A DNA stretch of 19,482 nt from positions 1-19,482 of the forward strand of contig CAMYNE010000036.1 in the NCBI GenBank assembly GCA_947259675.1, given 5' to 3'. Positions 6,519 to 12,975 of this stretch are shown in pieces. A program made the translations under genes and the position numbers. The DNA comes from an uncultured Pirellulaceae bacterium (GTDB lineage: Bacteria > Planctomycetota > Planctomycetia > Pirellulales > Pirellulaceae). Numbering within the stretch: the stretch's first letter is position 1; each line of letters begins with the position of its first letter. The notes beneath the pieces were generated by a model. The model saw only the letters and a program-made list of their open reading frames with translations. It was not told the origin of the DNA and made no database searches.

Positions 6519-6644
6519 TTGCAGGATGTTGTCGTCATCCTTAACTCGATCGGTCGCTGGAATCTGGTCAGGCGGAACGTAGTCGATGAAGGCCAATGGA
6601 ATTACCTCGGTGGCGTTGATACGGCCCGGCGCGCGACTCGCAGG

Positions 6645-7367
6645 TTAGGGCTCACTCTTGGAGACAACTTTGGAACCTTCAGCAAGACTCATCCAATCGA
6701 TATCTTCTTCGAATTCCTGCGCGTTGAAACGAAGCCGACTCAGTACCGGTGCAATGGATCGGCTGGCGATCTCCTGTTGATTGCTTTCAACACTCATATC
6801 GCCTTCAAAAACCTGGGAATCGTTCAAGATGATGCCGGCAACATCAAGGCCTTCTCGAAAACACGAAGCGGTTATCAGGGTTTGAAGTGTTTGATTGATG
6901 ACGCCGAGCAAATTAGGTGCGACAATAATCAACGGATAGCCCAAATCAAACGCGATATCGGCAACGTACTCGTCTTCGCTGATCGGCGACATCAACCCGC
7001 CCGCGCCCTCGACAATGACTATGTCGCACTCTTCTGCCCATACGGAAATGCCGGTTCTCAATAGATCAGTATCGAGTTCACGACCTTCGCTCTTGGCTGA
7101 CAAATGCGGTGCTAACGGAGCACGGAAACGTTGCGGACAAACCGCATCAAGATTTAGCGGTCGACCTGCCGCTTCCCATAAGGCAACGGCATCTTCCGAA
7201 ATGAGTTGGCGGCCATCGGAGACACAATCAGCAGCGGAAGGCTTATAAACGCCGACACGTGCGCCCGATGCGACCAGCGACTTTACAATCAACGTCGTAA
7301 CGTAAGTCTTCCCAACTTCCGTATCGGTCGCCGTGATAAATAGACCGTGAGGTGGTTTTTTAAACAT
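6645..7367 (-). CDS. bioD: ATP-dependent dethiobiotin synthetase BioD
   Basis: A 240-residue BioD. It closes the ureido ring of dethiobiotin from 7,8-diaminopelargonate, CO2 and ATP, the step before biotin synthase, in the cytoplasm. The P-loop TATDTEVGKT is at residues 12-21 (family form TGTDTGVGKT; the first Gly is Ala here). The substrate-binding lysine lies in VGVYKPSAAD (about residues 38-47). The Mg/ATP motif VIVEGAGGLMSP is at about residues 117-128. The C-terminal part has the usual Rossmann-like strands (LIIVAPNLLGVINQTL). No other biotin gene is in the window. The AhpD-like gene follows 48 bp downstream in the same direction. The start is 61 bp from the divergent aguB start, so both promoters must share that gap. 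No clear Shine-Dalgarno is present. Confidence 0.93.
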   Translation of the reverse strand: MFKKPPHGLFITATDTEVGKTYVTTLIVKSLVASGARVGVYKPSAADCVSDGRQLISEDAVALWEAAGRPLNLDAVCPQRFRAPLAPHLSAKSEGRELDTDLLRTGISVWAEECDIVIVEGAGGLMSPISEDEYVADIAFDLGYPLIIVAPNLLGVINQTLQTLITASCFREGLDVAGIILNDSQVFEGDMSVESNQQEIASRSIAPVLSRLRFNAQEFEEDIDWMSLAEGSKVVSKSEP

Positions 7368-7428
7368 CCAGTTAAGTTACCATTGAAAGGCCAGTCGTTC
7401 ATAGCACCAGTACAACCTCAATGCCACA

Positions 7429-8301
7429 ATGAGCTCCAAAAAAATTACGATTGCAGCCGTGCAGCAGATTTGCACCACTGAGGTCGAAAACAATGTTCAG
7501 AACGCGATCGTGCAAATCGAACACGCAGCCGCTCAGGGAGCAAACCTCGTTTGCCTCCAGGAATTGTTTGCCAACCGATATTTCTGCCAATCCGAAGATC
7601 ACGAACAATTCGCGCTGGCAGAGTCAATTCCCGGGCCGACAACTGATAAGTTATCCCAAGTTGCCCGTGAAAGGAATGTTGTTATTGTCGCGGGGTTATT
7701 TGAGCGTCGAGCACCGGGACTTTTCCACAATTCGGCGGTCGTTATCGAGTCGGACGGTGGTTTGGCGGGGCTGTACCGAAAAATGCACATTCCTGACGAC
7801 CCGTACTTTTACGAAAAGTTTTATTTCACCCCCGGCGACCTTGGTTTTGCAAGTTTTTCCACTTCGGTTGGCCAAATCGGGATTTGCATATGTTGGGATC
7901 AATGGTTTCCCGAGGCCGCTCGCCTGACCACGCTCAGCGGAGCTGAAATTCTGGTCTACCCTACTGCGATTGGTTGGCAGGCCCCCGAAAAAGACGAGTG
8001 GGGAGCCAGTCAGACCAACGCCTGGCAAACCATGATGCGATCTCATGCAATCGCCAACGGCGTGTATCTCGTTGCGTCAAATCGGGTGGGTGTGGAGGAT
8101 CATATCGAATTTTGGGGAAACTCTTTCGTTGCCGATCCCTACGGAAATATATTGGTAACAGCTTCGGATGAAAAGCCTGAGACCATTATGGCCGATTGCG
8201 ATCTGGTCACGATTGAAACCGCCCGCACTCATTGGCCGTTCTTGCGAGATCGACGTATTGATGCGTATTCAGGGCTAACCAAACGGTGGCTCAATGAATG
8301 A
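7429..8301 (+). CDS. aguB: N-carbamoylputrescine amidase
   Basis: A 290-residue nitrilase-superfamily (CN-hydrolase) enzyme that hydrolyses N-carbamoylputrescine to putrescine, CO2 and ammonia in the cytoplasm. The Glu-Lys-Cys triad is readable: E45 in LQELF, K118 in YRKMHIPDDPYFYEK, and C155 in GICICWDQWFPE. YRKMHIPDDPxFxEKFYFTPGD and AIGWQAPEKDEWGASQT are typical of AguB rather than of other amidases. The length matches the family. The stop codon overlaps the start of the agmatine deiminase gene by 8 nt, which strongly supports both a single operon and the pathway. ATG 7429 gives the expected start KKITIAAVQ. No strong Shine-Dalgarno is seen. Confidence 0.95.
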   Translation: MSSKKITIAAVQQICTTEVENNVQNAIVQIEHAAAQGANLVCLQELFANRYFCQSEDHEQFALAESIPGPTTDKLSQVARERNVVIVAGLFERRAPGLFHNSAVVIESDGGLAGLYRKMHIPDDPYFYEKFYFTPGDLGFASFSTSVGQIGICICWDQWFPEAARLTTLSGAEILVYPTAIGWQAPEKDEWGASQTNAWQTMMRSHAIANGVYLVASNRVGVEDHIEFWGNSFVADPYGNILVTASDEKPETIMADCDLVTIETARTHWPFLRDRRIDAYSGLTKRWLNE

Positions 8302-9382
8302 AGCTGAGCCGATCAAATGGCGGATGCCGGCGGAGTGGAAACCGCATGCGGGTACCTGGGTTTCCTGGCCCCACAATCATGAAACCTGGCCCCATAACCT
8401 GAAAAAGGCTCAAAAAGAATTTCGCAACCTGATTAATCTGATCGCAGAATCCGACGGTTGCGCGTACATCTGTTTAAACAGTGACGAAATGAGCGCCGAA
8501 TACTGTACGCAAGTCGTGCCGTATGGTCGTACCATTCTTTGTGATATCCCCACGAATGACGCCTGGGCTCGAGATTTTGCGCCGACGTTCGTGGTTGCGG
8601 ACAAGCCCATCGACGGGGCTCCGTCTTCCGAGTCGGTCCCTCCCTGGTTTCCCAGAGACAATGCATGGTTAGGGGCCGTCGACTGGCACTATAACGCGTG
8701 GGGCGGGAAGTATCCACCTTTCGAAGCAGACCAAAAAGTGGCCGAAATCGTCGCGCAACAAACGGGGGCATCTTATATCCGTTCGAATCTGTGCCTCGAA
8801 GGTGGCGCTATTGAAGTCAACGAATCAGGAATTCTCCTAACGACTCGTTCGTGCGTGCTCAACGCCAATCGCAATCCCGAGTGGTCCATCGAGGCGGTCG
8901 AAACAGAACTCAAGAGTCGTTTAGGTATCGATCATGTCATCTGGCTTTCAGGAGAAGCGATCGAAGGCGACGACACCGATGGCCACATCGATCAACTGGC
9001 CCGTTTCGTCAACGACACCACGATCGTTTATGCCTGGACGGAAGATCGCAGTGACCCCCAATTTCCGGAACTACAACAGAACCTGGAGGATTTGCAACGG
9101 GGACTGGAAAGGCTAAATCTCAACTACGATTTGATTCCCCTTGTTTTGCCGAAAGACCCCGTGATGTTCCGCGATCAAAAACTGCCGGGAAGCTACTGCA
9201 ATTTTTACATTACAAATGAAACCGTCATTGTGCCCCAATTTCAAGATGTGCATGATCAACTTGCCCTGAAGGTGCTGTCGGAACATTTCCCAAATCGAGA
9301 TGTCGTTGGGCTACCATCGACAAACCTGACAGTCGGTCTTGGATCGTTTCATTGCTTGACACAGCAAATGCCAAAACCGTGA
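8294..9382 (+). CDS. aguA: agmatine deiminase
   Basis: A 362-residue member of the peptidylarginine deiminase-like fold that converts agmatine to N-carbamoylputrescine and ammonia. The N-terminus RMPAEWKPHAGTWVSWPHN is the family start. TNDAWARDFAP (residues 87-97), LEGGAIEVN (168-176) and GDDTDGHIDQ (225-234) carry the acidic and His residues of the active site. C354 in SFHCLTQQMP is the nucleophile. The last motif departs slightly from the common GNIHCITQQ form but keeps His-Cys-x-Thr-Gln-Gln. It overlaps aguB by 8 nt and ends 27 bp before the convergent GNAT remnant. Together with aguB it provides an arginine decarboxylase-dependent route to putrescine; the arginine decarboxylase is not in the window. 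Confidence 0.95.
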   Translation: MNEAEPIKWRMPAEWKPHAGTWVSWPHNHETWPHNLKKAQKEFRNLINLIAESDGCAYICLNSDEMSAEYCTQVVPYGRTILCDIPTNDAWARDFAPTFVVADKPIDGAPSSESVPPWFPRDNAWLGAVDWHYNAWGGKYPPFEADQKVAEIVAQQTGASYIRSNLCLEGGAIEVNESGILLTTRSCVLNANRNPEWSIEAVETELKSRLGIDHVIWLSGEAIEGDDTDGHIDQLARFVNDTTIVYAWTEDRSDPQFPELQQNLEDLQRGLERLNLNYDLIPLVLPKDPVMFRDQKLPGSYCNFYITNETVIVPQFQDVHDQLALKVLSEHFPNRDVVGLPSTNLTVGLGSFHCLTQQMPKP

Positions 9383-9409
9383 ACACGCTGCTGACAAGCG
9401 ACTCTCATA

Positions 9410-9790
9410 TCAGTCGGCAGTCATTAACTCGGATAGGCGTTTCCGCTGTTGATTGTTTTCGTCAAAGTTTTCATCAGACAACCACTGTTCAAAGCCTGAC
9501 GAAACGGCTGGCCAATCTTTGTCAACAATTGAATACCAGGCAGTGTCGCGATTTCGGCCTTTGTAAACGGCAGCTTGACGAAAGACGCCCTCGAATCTGA
9601 ATCCCAGTCGTTCAGCCGCCGTGCGAGACCGTGTGTTCAGGGCATCGCATTTCCACTCGTAACGGCGATATCCCAATTCGTCGAATACTCGTCTCATCAT
9701 CAAGTACATGAATTCCGTTGCGGCAGTACTTTGTTGAAGCGCAGGCGAAAAGTGGATATGCCCAACATCCGCCAGACTGGCACGATTGCG
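9410..9790 (-). pseudogene. 5'-truncated GNAT acetyltransferase (RimJ/RimL-like)
   Basis: The C-terminal half of a GNAT-fold N-acetyltransferase related to the RimJ/RimL group. Before the first ATG at 9709 the same frame already reads VGHIHFSPALQQSTAATEF, a conserved central strand and loop of this family. It continues with MYLMMRRVFDELGYRRYEWK, NTRSRTAAERLGFRFEGVFR and AAVYKGRNRDTAWYSIVDKDW, the acetyl-CoA binding and C-terminal strands. The family protein is about 200-220 residues, so roughly the first 90 are missing. Upstream the frame meets a stop at 9812-9814. A palindromic repeat (9794-9893) occupies the place of the lost 5' part. Only 33 bp separate that repeat from the next gene, so a deletion or repeat insertion probably removed the start. 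It is probably non-functional; a 99-residue product from 9709 cannot be excluded. Confidence 0.8.
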
Positions 9791-9793
9791 TTG

Positions 9794-9893
9794 ATTGATC
9801 GAAAGATTGATTTAAGCGCATCGTTTAACCACGTGGTCAATACCCCGCGTGTTTAGCTCGGAAAACGCGGCCCGTTGGGCACGCGGTTAAACG
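9794..9893. repeat. REP/MITE-like palindromic repeat, copy A
   Basis: A core of about 70 bp (9823-9892) bounded by GTTTAACC and GGTTAAAC, with imperfect complementary arms that could form a long hairpin. A left extension contains AAGATTGATTTAAGCGCATC. It matches copy B (14971-15069) in the same orientation over the core and the left flank, with scattered substitutions and a 2-bp gap in the flank. It sits at the broken 5' end of the GNAT gene. Confidence 0.85.
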
Positions 9894-9925
9894 AGTCCAC
9901 AGCGCAAGGCTGTCTTGGGTGGTGT

Positions 9926-10720
9926 TCAGACAATCAAATTCGAAACCTTCGCCTGCCCAACTCTGCGCGCCTTTACCCTCACGTAAGCGGGGACAAACTG
10001 ACTGCGGTGAGCGAATGTGCCTGGATCGGCGTCGCGTTTGGCGTGCATGGGCTCGCTGATATCTTCGATGACGAAACCTGCCCGGCACATCGCCCCCACC
10101 AACTGTTCCCAGCGATGAATGTATTCAATCGTGCCGTCTTCGCGAATGCGATTCGGCTCCGAACAAATCGGTAGAGGCTGGTCGGAATAGTACGGAAACT
10201 CAATTCGGTAAACTTGGCCGTCCGGTTTAAGGCTGGTTTGTAGACTGGTCGGCTGTTTGTGTTGGCTAATGTAGATTCCATTCGGACGAAGTACACGAGC
10301 GACTTCCCCATACACAGGTCGCACGTCCGGGACGTAGCAAGTACTAACGGGATGGATAACGATATCGAATTCATCGTCTTGCAGAGACTTCAAATCATCC
10401 ATCGAAGCTTCGACCGTTCGCAGATTCAATCCGCGTTCGGCCGCGACCAGACGATCGAGTTCGAGCATTGAGGAACTGATATCGACGACGGTAACGAGCG
10501 CGCCTGCCTTCGCATAAATGGGCCCTTGCCGCCCGCCACCGGCAGCCAAACACAACACGCGCTTGCCGGAAATGTCTGGGCTCAACCAGCCGCTGCCATC
10601 GACGGTAGCCAATGGATCGTTAAAATCACCGTCTCGAGCCGGTTTTGCAAGCCGATTCTGCTTTTTGGCAAGTCGATCCCAGGCTGCCCGGTTGTGTGAG
10701 TGAGCGTCTGACGGTTTCAT
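9926..10720 (-). CDS. class I SAM-dependent methyltransferase
   Basis: A 264-residue cytoplasmic methyltransferase with unknown substrate. The Rossmann core is clear. Motif I is KRVLCLAAGGGRQGPIYAKAGA (about residues 53-74; the common form is DLGCGxG, here AAGGG). The acidic end of strand 2 is VTVVDIS (D80). Motif II/III is LRTVEASMDDL...FDIVIHPVST, and motif IV is LRPNGIYISQHK. The N-terminus HNRAAWDRLAKKQNR is typical of a planctomycete and cyanobacterial group of methyltransferases. The C-terminal half (YRIEFPYYSDQPLP, EYIHRWEQLVGAMCRAGFVIED) is the usual substrate-side extension. Its start is only 19 bp from the start assigned to the divergent thioesterase, so promoters overlap coding DNA. 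It is followed by repeat copy A and the GNAT remnant. Confidence 0.9.
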   Translation of the reverse strand: MKPSDAHSHNRAAWDRLAKKQNRLAKPARDGDFNDPLATVDGSGWLSPDISGKRVLCLAAGGGRQGPIYAKAGALVTVVDISSSMLELDRLVAAERGLNLRTVEASMDDLKSLQDDEFDIVIHPVSTCYVPDVRPVYGEVARVLRPNGIYISQHKQPTSLQTSLKPDGQVYRIEFPYYSDQPLPICSEPNRIREDGTIEYIHRWEQLVGAMCRAGFVIEDISEPMHAKRDADPGTFAHRSQFVPAYVRVKARRVGQAKVSNLIV

Positions 10721-10739
10721 AGAGGGAGTACCTTAAAAG

Positions 10740-11183
10740 TTGTCCACAGGATCACCCACAATCGCAATTGCTCAATTCGAAATGTCTCGACGAATTCGTT
10801 GGGCCGAAACGGATGTCAGCGGTTACGTCCATTTTGCATCCTATGTGAGATTGATGGAAGAAACCGAATACGGTTTTTTACGTAGTCGTGGTTTGCGAGT
10901 GGTCCTGTACGACGGTCGCGGTACGTTAGGTTTCCCTCGACTCAACGTCGATATCAACGTTGTGAGACCACTTGTTTTTGATGAGCAAGTCCGAATCCAG
11001 CTTGACCTGACGTTGGTCGATGGCAAGAAGATTATTTACGAGTTTGAAATTGTGGATGCGCATGCAGAGCAGGTCGCCACCGGTATTTTCCATGTTGCAT
11101 GTTGTCGGTTTCCAGATGACGCCCCGCCATACGCCATTTTGACGCCGGAATTTGTAACAGAAGCCCTCCAGAAAGAAACCTGA
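10740..11183 (+). CDS. acyl-CoA thioesterase, hotdog fold (4HBT/YbgC-like)
   Basis: A 147-residue hotdog-fold thioesterase that probably hydrolyses an acyl-CoA in the cytoplasm; the chain specificity is unknown. The catalytic region RIRWAETDVSGYVHFASYVRLMEE corresponds to the YbgC motif (Y/W-x-E/D-T-D-x-x-G-x-V-x-x-x-x-Y). The Asp is in AETD, followed by the long helix starting at SYVRLMEE. FPRLNVDINVVRPLVFDEQVRIQLDLT and KIIYEFEIVD form the beta-sheet. The start is uncertain. TTG 10740 has AGGGAG at 10723-10728 (11-nt spacing) and keeps the first beta-strand (IAIAQFEMSRRIRW). ATG 10782 would cut into that strand and has no Shine-Dalgarno. A long palindromic repeat begins 10 bp after the stop. 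Confidence 0.85.
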   Translation: MSTGSPTIAIAQFEMSRRIRWAETDVSGYVHFASYVRLMEETEYGFLRSRGLRVVLYDGRGTLGFPRLNVDINVVRPLVFDEQVRIQLDLTLVDGKKIIYEFEIVDAHAEQVATGIFHVACCRFPDDAPPYAILTPEFVTEALQKET

Positions 11184-11192
11184 TTTAATGGC

Positions 11193-11315
11193 TTCGTCAG
11201 CGTAGCTGAATTCGTGAGAATCCAGTGGTCGCAATATCGATGGTTTTGAATCCTTGAGAATTCGGACGTTGGCCGTTGCGACCAAACGTCTGAAATCTCA
11301 CGCTTCAGCGACGAA
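11193..11315. repeat. long imperfect palindrome (MITE/REP-like) between the thioesterase and the hemH remnant
   Basis: TTCGTC at 11193-11198 pairs with GACGAA at 11310-11315. Further in, GCTGA...CGTGAGA pairs imperfectly with the matching TCTCACGCTTCAGC region. Inside it, GGTCGCAA (11227-11234) and TTGCGACC (11276-11283) are perfect complements. The repeated GAATTC/GAGAATTC motifs resemble planctomycete intergenic repeats that I recall, but only one copy is in this window. It abuts the hemH fragment directly. Confidence 0.55.
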
Positions 11316-11325
11316 TCAAAAAAAC

Positions 11326-11446
11326 ATGTCCGAGCAAAAATATGACGCGTTGCTTGTCGTTTTTTTTCGGTGGCTCTGAGGGTCCTGACGATGTGATGCC
11401 TTTTTTGGAAAACGTCCTGCGGCCCCGTCGACTGTTGCAAGTATGA
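11326..11446 (+). pseudogene. hemH: 5' remnant of a ferrochelatase gene
   Basis: ATG 11326 begins MSEQKYDALLVV. After a run of eight T (11360-11367) the adjacent frame continues FGGSEGPDDVMPFLENVLR. Together these match the N-terminus of planctomycete and actinobacterial ferrochelatases (LLVVSFGGPEGPDDVxPFLENVLRG), which insert iron or a related metal in the last steps of haem synthesis. One extra T relative to the expected GTTTCTTTC breaks the frame. After VLR the match ends with PRRLLQV and a stop at 11444-11446. The normal gene is about 330-380 codons, so nearly 90% is absent, including the catalytic His. It is either a decayed partial duplicate of a hemH elsewhere or the relic of the only copy. 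Nothing recognisable follows between 11447 and 11505. Confidence 0.8.
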
Positions 11447-11505
11447 ACCGCGTCGACCCGGATCACCAACAGGCCGACCGGCGGGACGTCCGCTGACCGA
11501 TTGAC

Positions 11506-11724
11506 TTATTGGTACCAACTAAAAGTCACTTGGGTAGGCGATCCCGGCTGGCCATTCGGCGTGTCTACCGATTGCAGTTTGAACACTTCGTTTTCCTGCT
11601 TACTCGCTAGTTCAGCTTGTATCTCGTATTGCTGGATCAGTCGCGGCAACAAATCGGCGATGCTCTGCAATCCAGTTCGTGGTTTCGCGCTTGAGAGCTG
11701 GACGGTGTTAAGTGGCTTGATCAT
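11506..11724 (-). CDS. small conserved-looking protein, unknown function
   Basis: A 72-residue protein when started at ATG 11724, where AAAGGA (11733-11739 region) lies about 8 nt upstream. A longer frame starts at 11781 but has no ribosome binding site and adds an unlikely N-terminus. The sequence runs from MIKPLNTVQLSSAKPRTGLQ, through a helix (SIADLLPRLIQQYEIQAELA) to a short beta-like C-terminus (VTFSWYQ). There is no signal peptide or membrane segment, so it is probably cytoplasmic. No domain is recognised. It is divergent from the PEP-CTERM gene. The 286-bp gap (11725-12010) shows no gene and no convincing promoter. Confidence 0.6.
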   Translation of the reverse strand: MIKPLNTVQLSSAKPRTGLQSIADLLPRLIQQYEIQAELASKQENEVFKLQSVDTPNGQPGSPTQVTFSWYQ

Positions 11725-12010
11725 CTGAATTTTCCTTTCACAGACTTCAACTGATTCGTCTGTACAGATGATTGGCTGCACCTATGACACATCTGGTCAG
11801 CTGCCAAAACTCTTTTGCAAAAACTATTTCTGACAACAAAATGCGCGTGACCTAACGTGTCGATGGCTGTCGGCGATACCGTTTGAATTGCTCAGAAACG
11901 CGCTGCAAACACGTGATTTGGAATTTTCGCTTTTTTTTTGGCTAAACCTCCGCGGTCGTTCGCAAGTACCAATATCTACATTTGCCTCACCCTCCTTTCA
12001 GGTTTCAGTC

Positions 12011-12811
12011 ATGAAAACACAAAAACAGATCTTTGCCCTATTGGTTGTTACGATTCTCGTCCGCAGCCCGATTCGGGCCGACGAAATCACTATTTTTGAC
12101 ATGCCCGATTTTGGTGCCAATGCAAACGCGCTGGCCGGTCCTCTCTTCGGAAGCGACACAGATATCGACGAATTTACCGGCCCCGTTGTGGGTACCGCTA
12201 TGGCGATGCTTGGAGACAACACTGCAATCCACAGCTATGCGTTTGAGACTGATTTCAGTACGTCGCCGGCTTTCCTCGATAGTACGTACGATTTGACACG
12301 ATCGTCCATCACTGGCGAACGTGCGAGCGCGGAAAGTTTGATGTATTTTATGGTCGATGTTCCCGTAACTTATGACGTCATGGGCTTTTTGGCAGCCACC
12401 GACGAAACAGGAGCCACCGTCGCCGGCAACGTCGAACTCGAAGTTGAGCTATTGGACGTAACCGACATGATGCCGCCCATCACGCTTTTTTATAATTGGC
12501 AAGACAGCGAAATGACACTCGATGAAGGATTGATGCTTGGCGAAATGGAAGGCGATACCACCAATTTTCTCGAAGGTTCAATGACAGGACTGCTTGAACC
12601 GGGCAAGCTCTATAAGTATCGCACATTGGTCACGATCAACGCGATCGACATTGATGGTAGTGGCCCTTTGCCGCCGAGCGATGGAGCCGCGACTGCCCTC
12701 GGAGCCACCACCATCGTCTTCATGAAACCCGCGACCATCCCGGAGCCATCTTCATTCGCGATCTTTTCGATGTTGGCTTTGTTGGTAAGCATCAGACGCA
12801 TACGAGCATAA
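12011..12811 (+). CDS. PEP-CTERM sorting-domain protein
   Basis: A 266-residue exported protein. From ATG 12011 it has a signal peptide (MKTQKQIFALLVVTILVRSPIRA, cleavage before DEIT). A long acidic, Met- and Thr-rich central region follows (FDMPDFGANANALAGPLFGS, ELEVELLDVTDMMPP) with no Cys. The C-terminus is the sorting signal: IPEPSSFAIFSMLALLVSIRRIRA, i.e. a PEP motif, a hydrophobic stretch and an Arg cluster. Such proteins are recognised by an exosortase, trimmed and delivered to the cell surface or an extracellular matrix. No exosortase is in the window. The open frame reaches back to a TTG at 11888, but that extension lacks a signal peptide at its start and a ribosome binding site, so it is rejected. 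The central domain is not recognised. Confidence 0.85.
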   Translation: MKTQKQIFALLVVTILVRSPIRADEITIFDMPDFGANANALAGPLFGSDTDIDEFTGPVVGTAMAMLGDNTAIHSYAFETDFSTSPAFLDSTYDLTRSSITGERASAESLMYFMVDVPVTYDVMGFLAATDETGATVAGNVELEVELLDVTDMMPPITLFYNWQDSEMTLDEGLMLGEMEGDTTNFLEGSMTGLLEPGKLYKYRTLVTINAIDIDGSGPLPPSDGAATALGATTIVFMKPATIPEPSSFAIFSMLALLVSIRRIRA

Positions 12812-12831
12812 GCCGGTTGTTGAGCGTCGAT

Positions 12832-12867
12832 CCTGAATCGACAAGCCGGGAGACTTGTTGATTCAGG
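12832..12867 (+). terminator. hairpin after the PEP-CTERM gene, terminator candidate
   Basis: CCTGAATCGACAAG (12832-12845) pairs with CTTGTTGATTCAGG (12854-12867), 14 bp with one G-U, around an 8-nt loop. It begins 20 nt after the stop. No T-run follows, so it may act as a 3'-end stabiliser or a non-canonical terminator. Confidence 0.45.
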
Positions 12868-12975
12868 TATTGCGGATCCTGCGGTTGCTCAGAACGACAA
12901 GCCAGGGTCCTCAATTCACTTTCAGACGAAGTTGCCACTCGCATTTGATGAACGGCCTCGACATAATAAGTGGTC

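Larger units (their letters stand above)
6040..6596 (-). pseudogene. AhpD-like peroxidase-related gene with in-frame TGA at the catalytic Cys; frame broken by a 23-bp duplication
   Basis: When one copy of the 23-bp tandem repeat (6473-6518) is removed, a 177-codon frame appears that reads through one TGA. It starts at TTG 6596 with GAGG about 8 nt upstream. The product is a carboxymuconolactone decarboxylase/AhpD-fold protein: AFIDYVPPDQIPATDR at the N-terminus, NILQIHGVH, MHRQSPLSRIQREMI, VVSAINGCVY, then TGA, then TVHHGLGLGREL, LEPQDRAMLGYAEKLT and FGFDDRAIHDICAVVAYFAFVNRIADGLGVEL. In this family the catalytic motif is CxxCxxxH. Here C70 is present and position 73 is TGA (6355-6357), with H76/H77 in place. 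This is the pattern of a CxxU selenoprotein, supported by a downstream SECIS-like hairpin. The family reduces peroxides or disulfides through this redox pair. The gene follows bioD after 48 bp and is probably in its operon. As sequenced, the duplication ends translation after about 44 codons, so this copy is inactive or mis-assembled. Confidence 0.85.

Noticed and set aside
6504..7064. Plus-strand open frame of 186 codons opposite bioD
   Set aside because: bioD on the minus strand has clear motifs; the plus frame has no recognisable feature and also crosses the AhpD-like start region.
11888..12010. N-terminal extension of the PEP-CTERM protein to TTG 11888
   Set aside because: It would bury the signal peptide 41 residues inside the protein and has no ribosome binding site; ATG 12011 starts the signal peptide directly.
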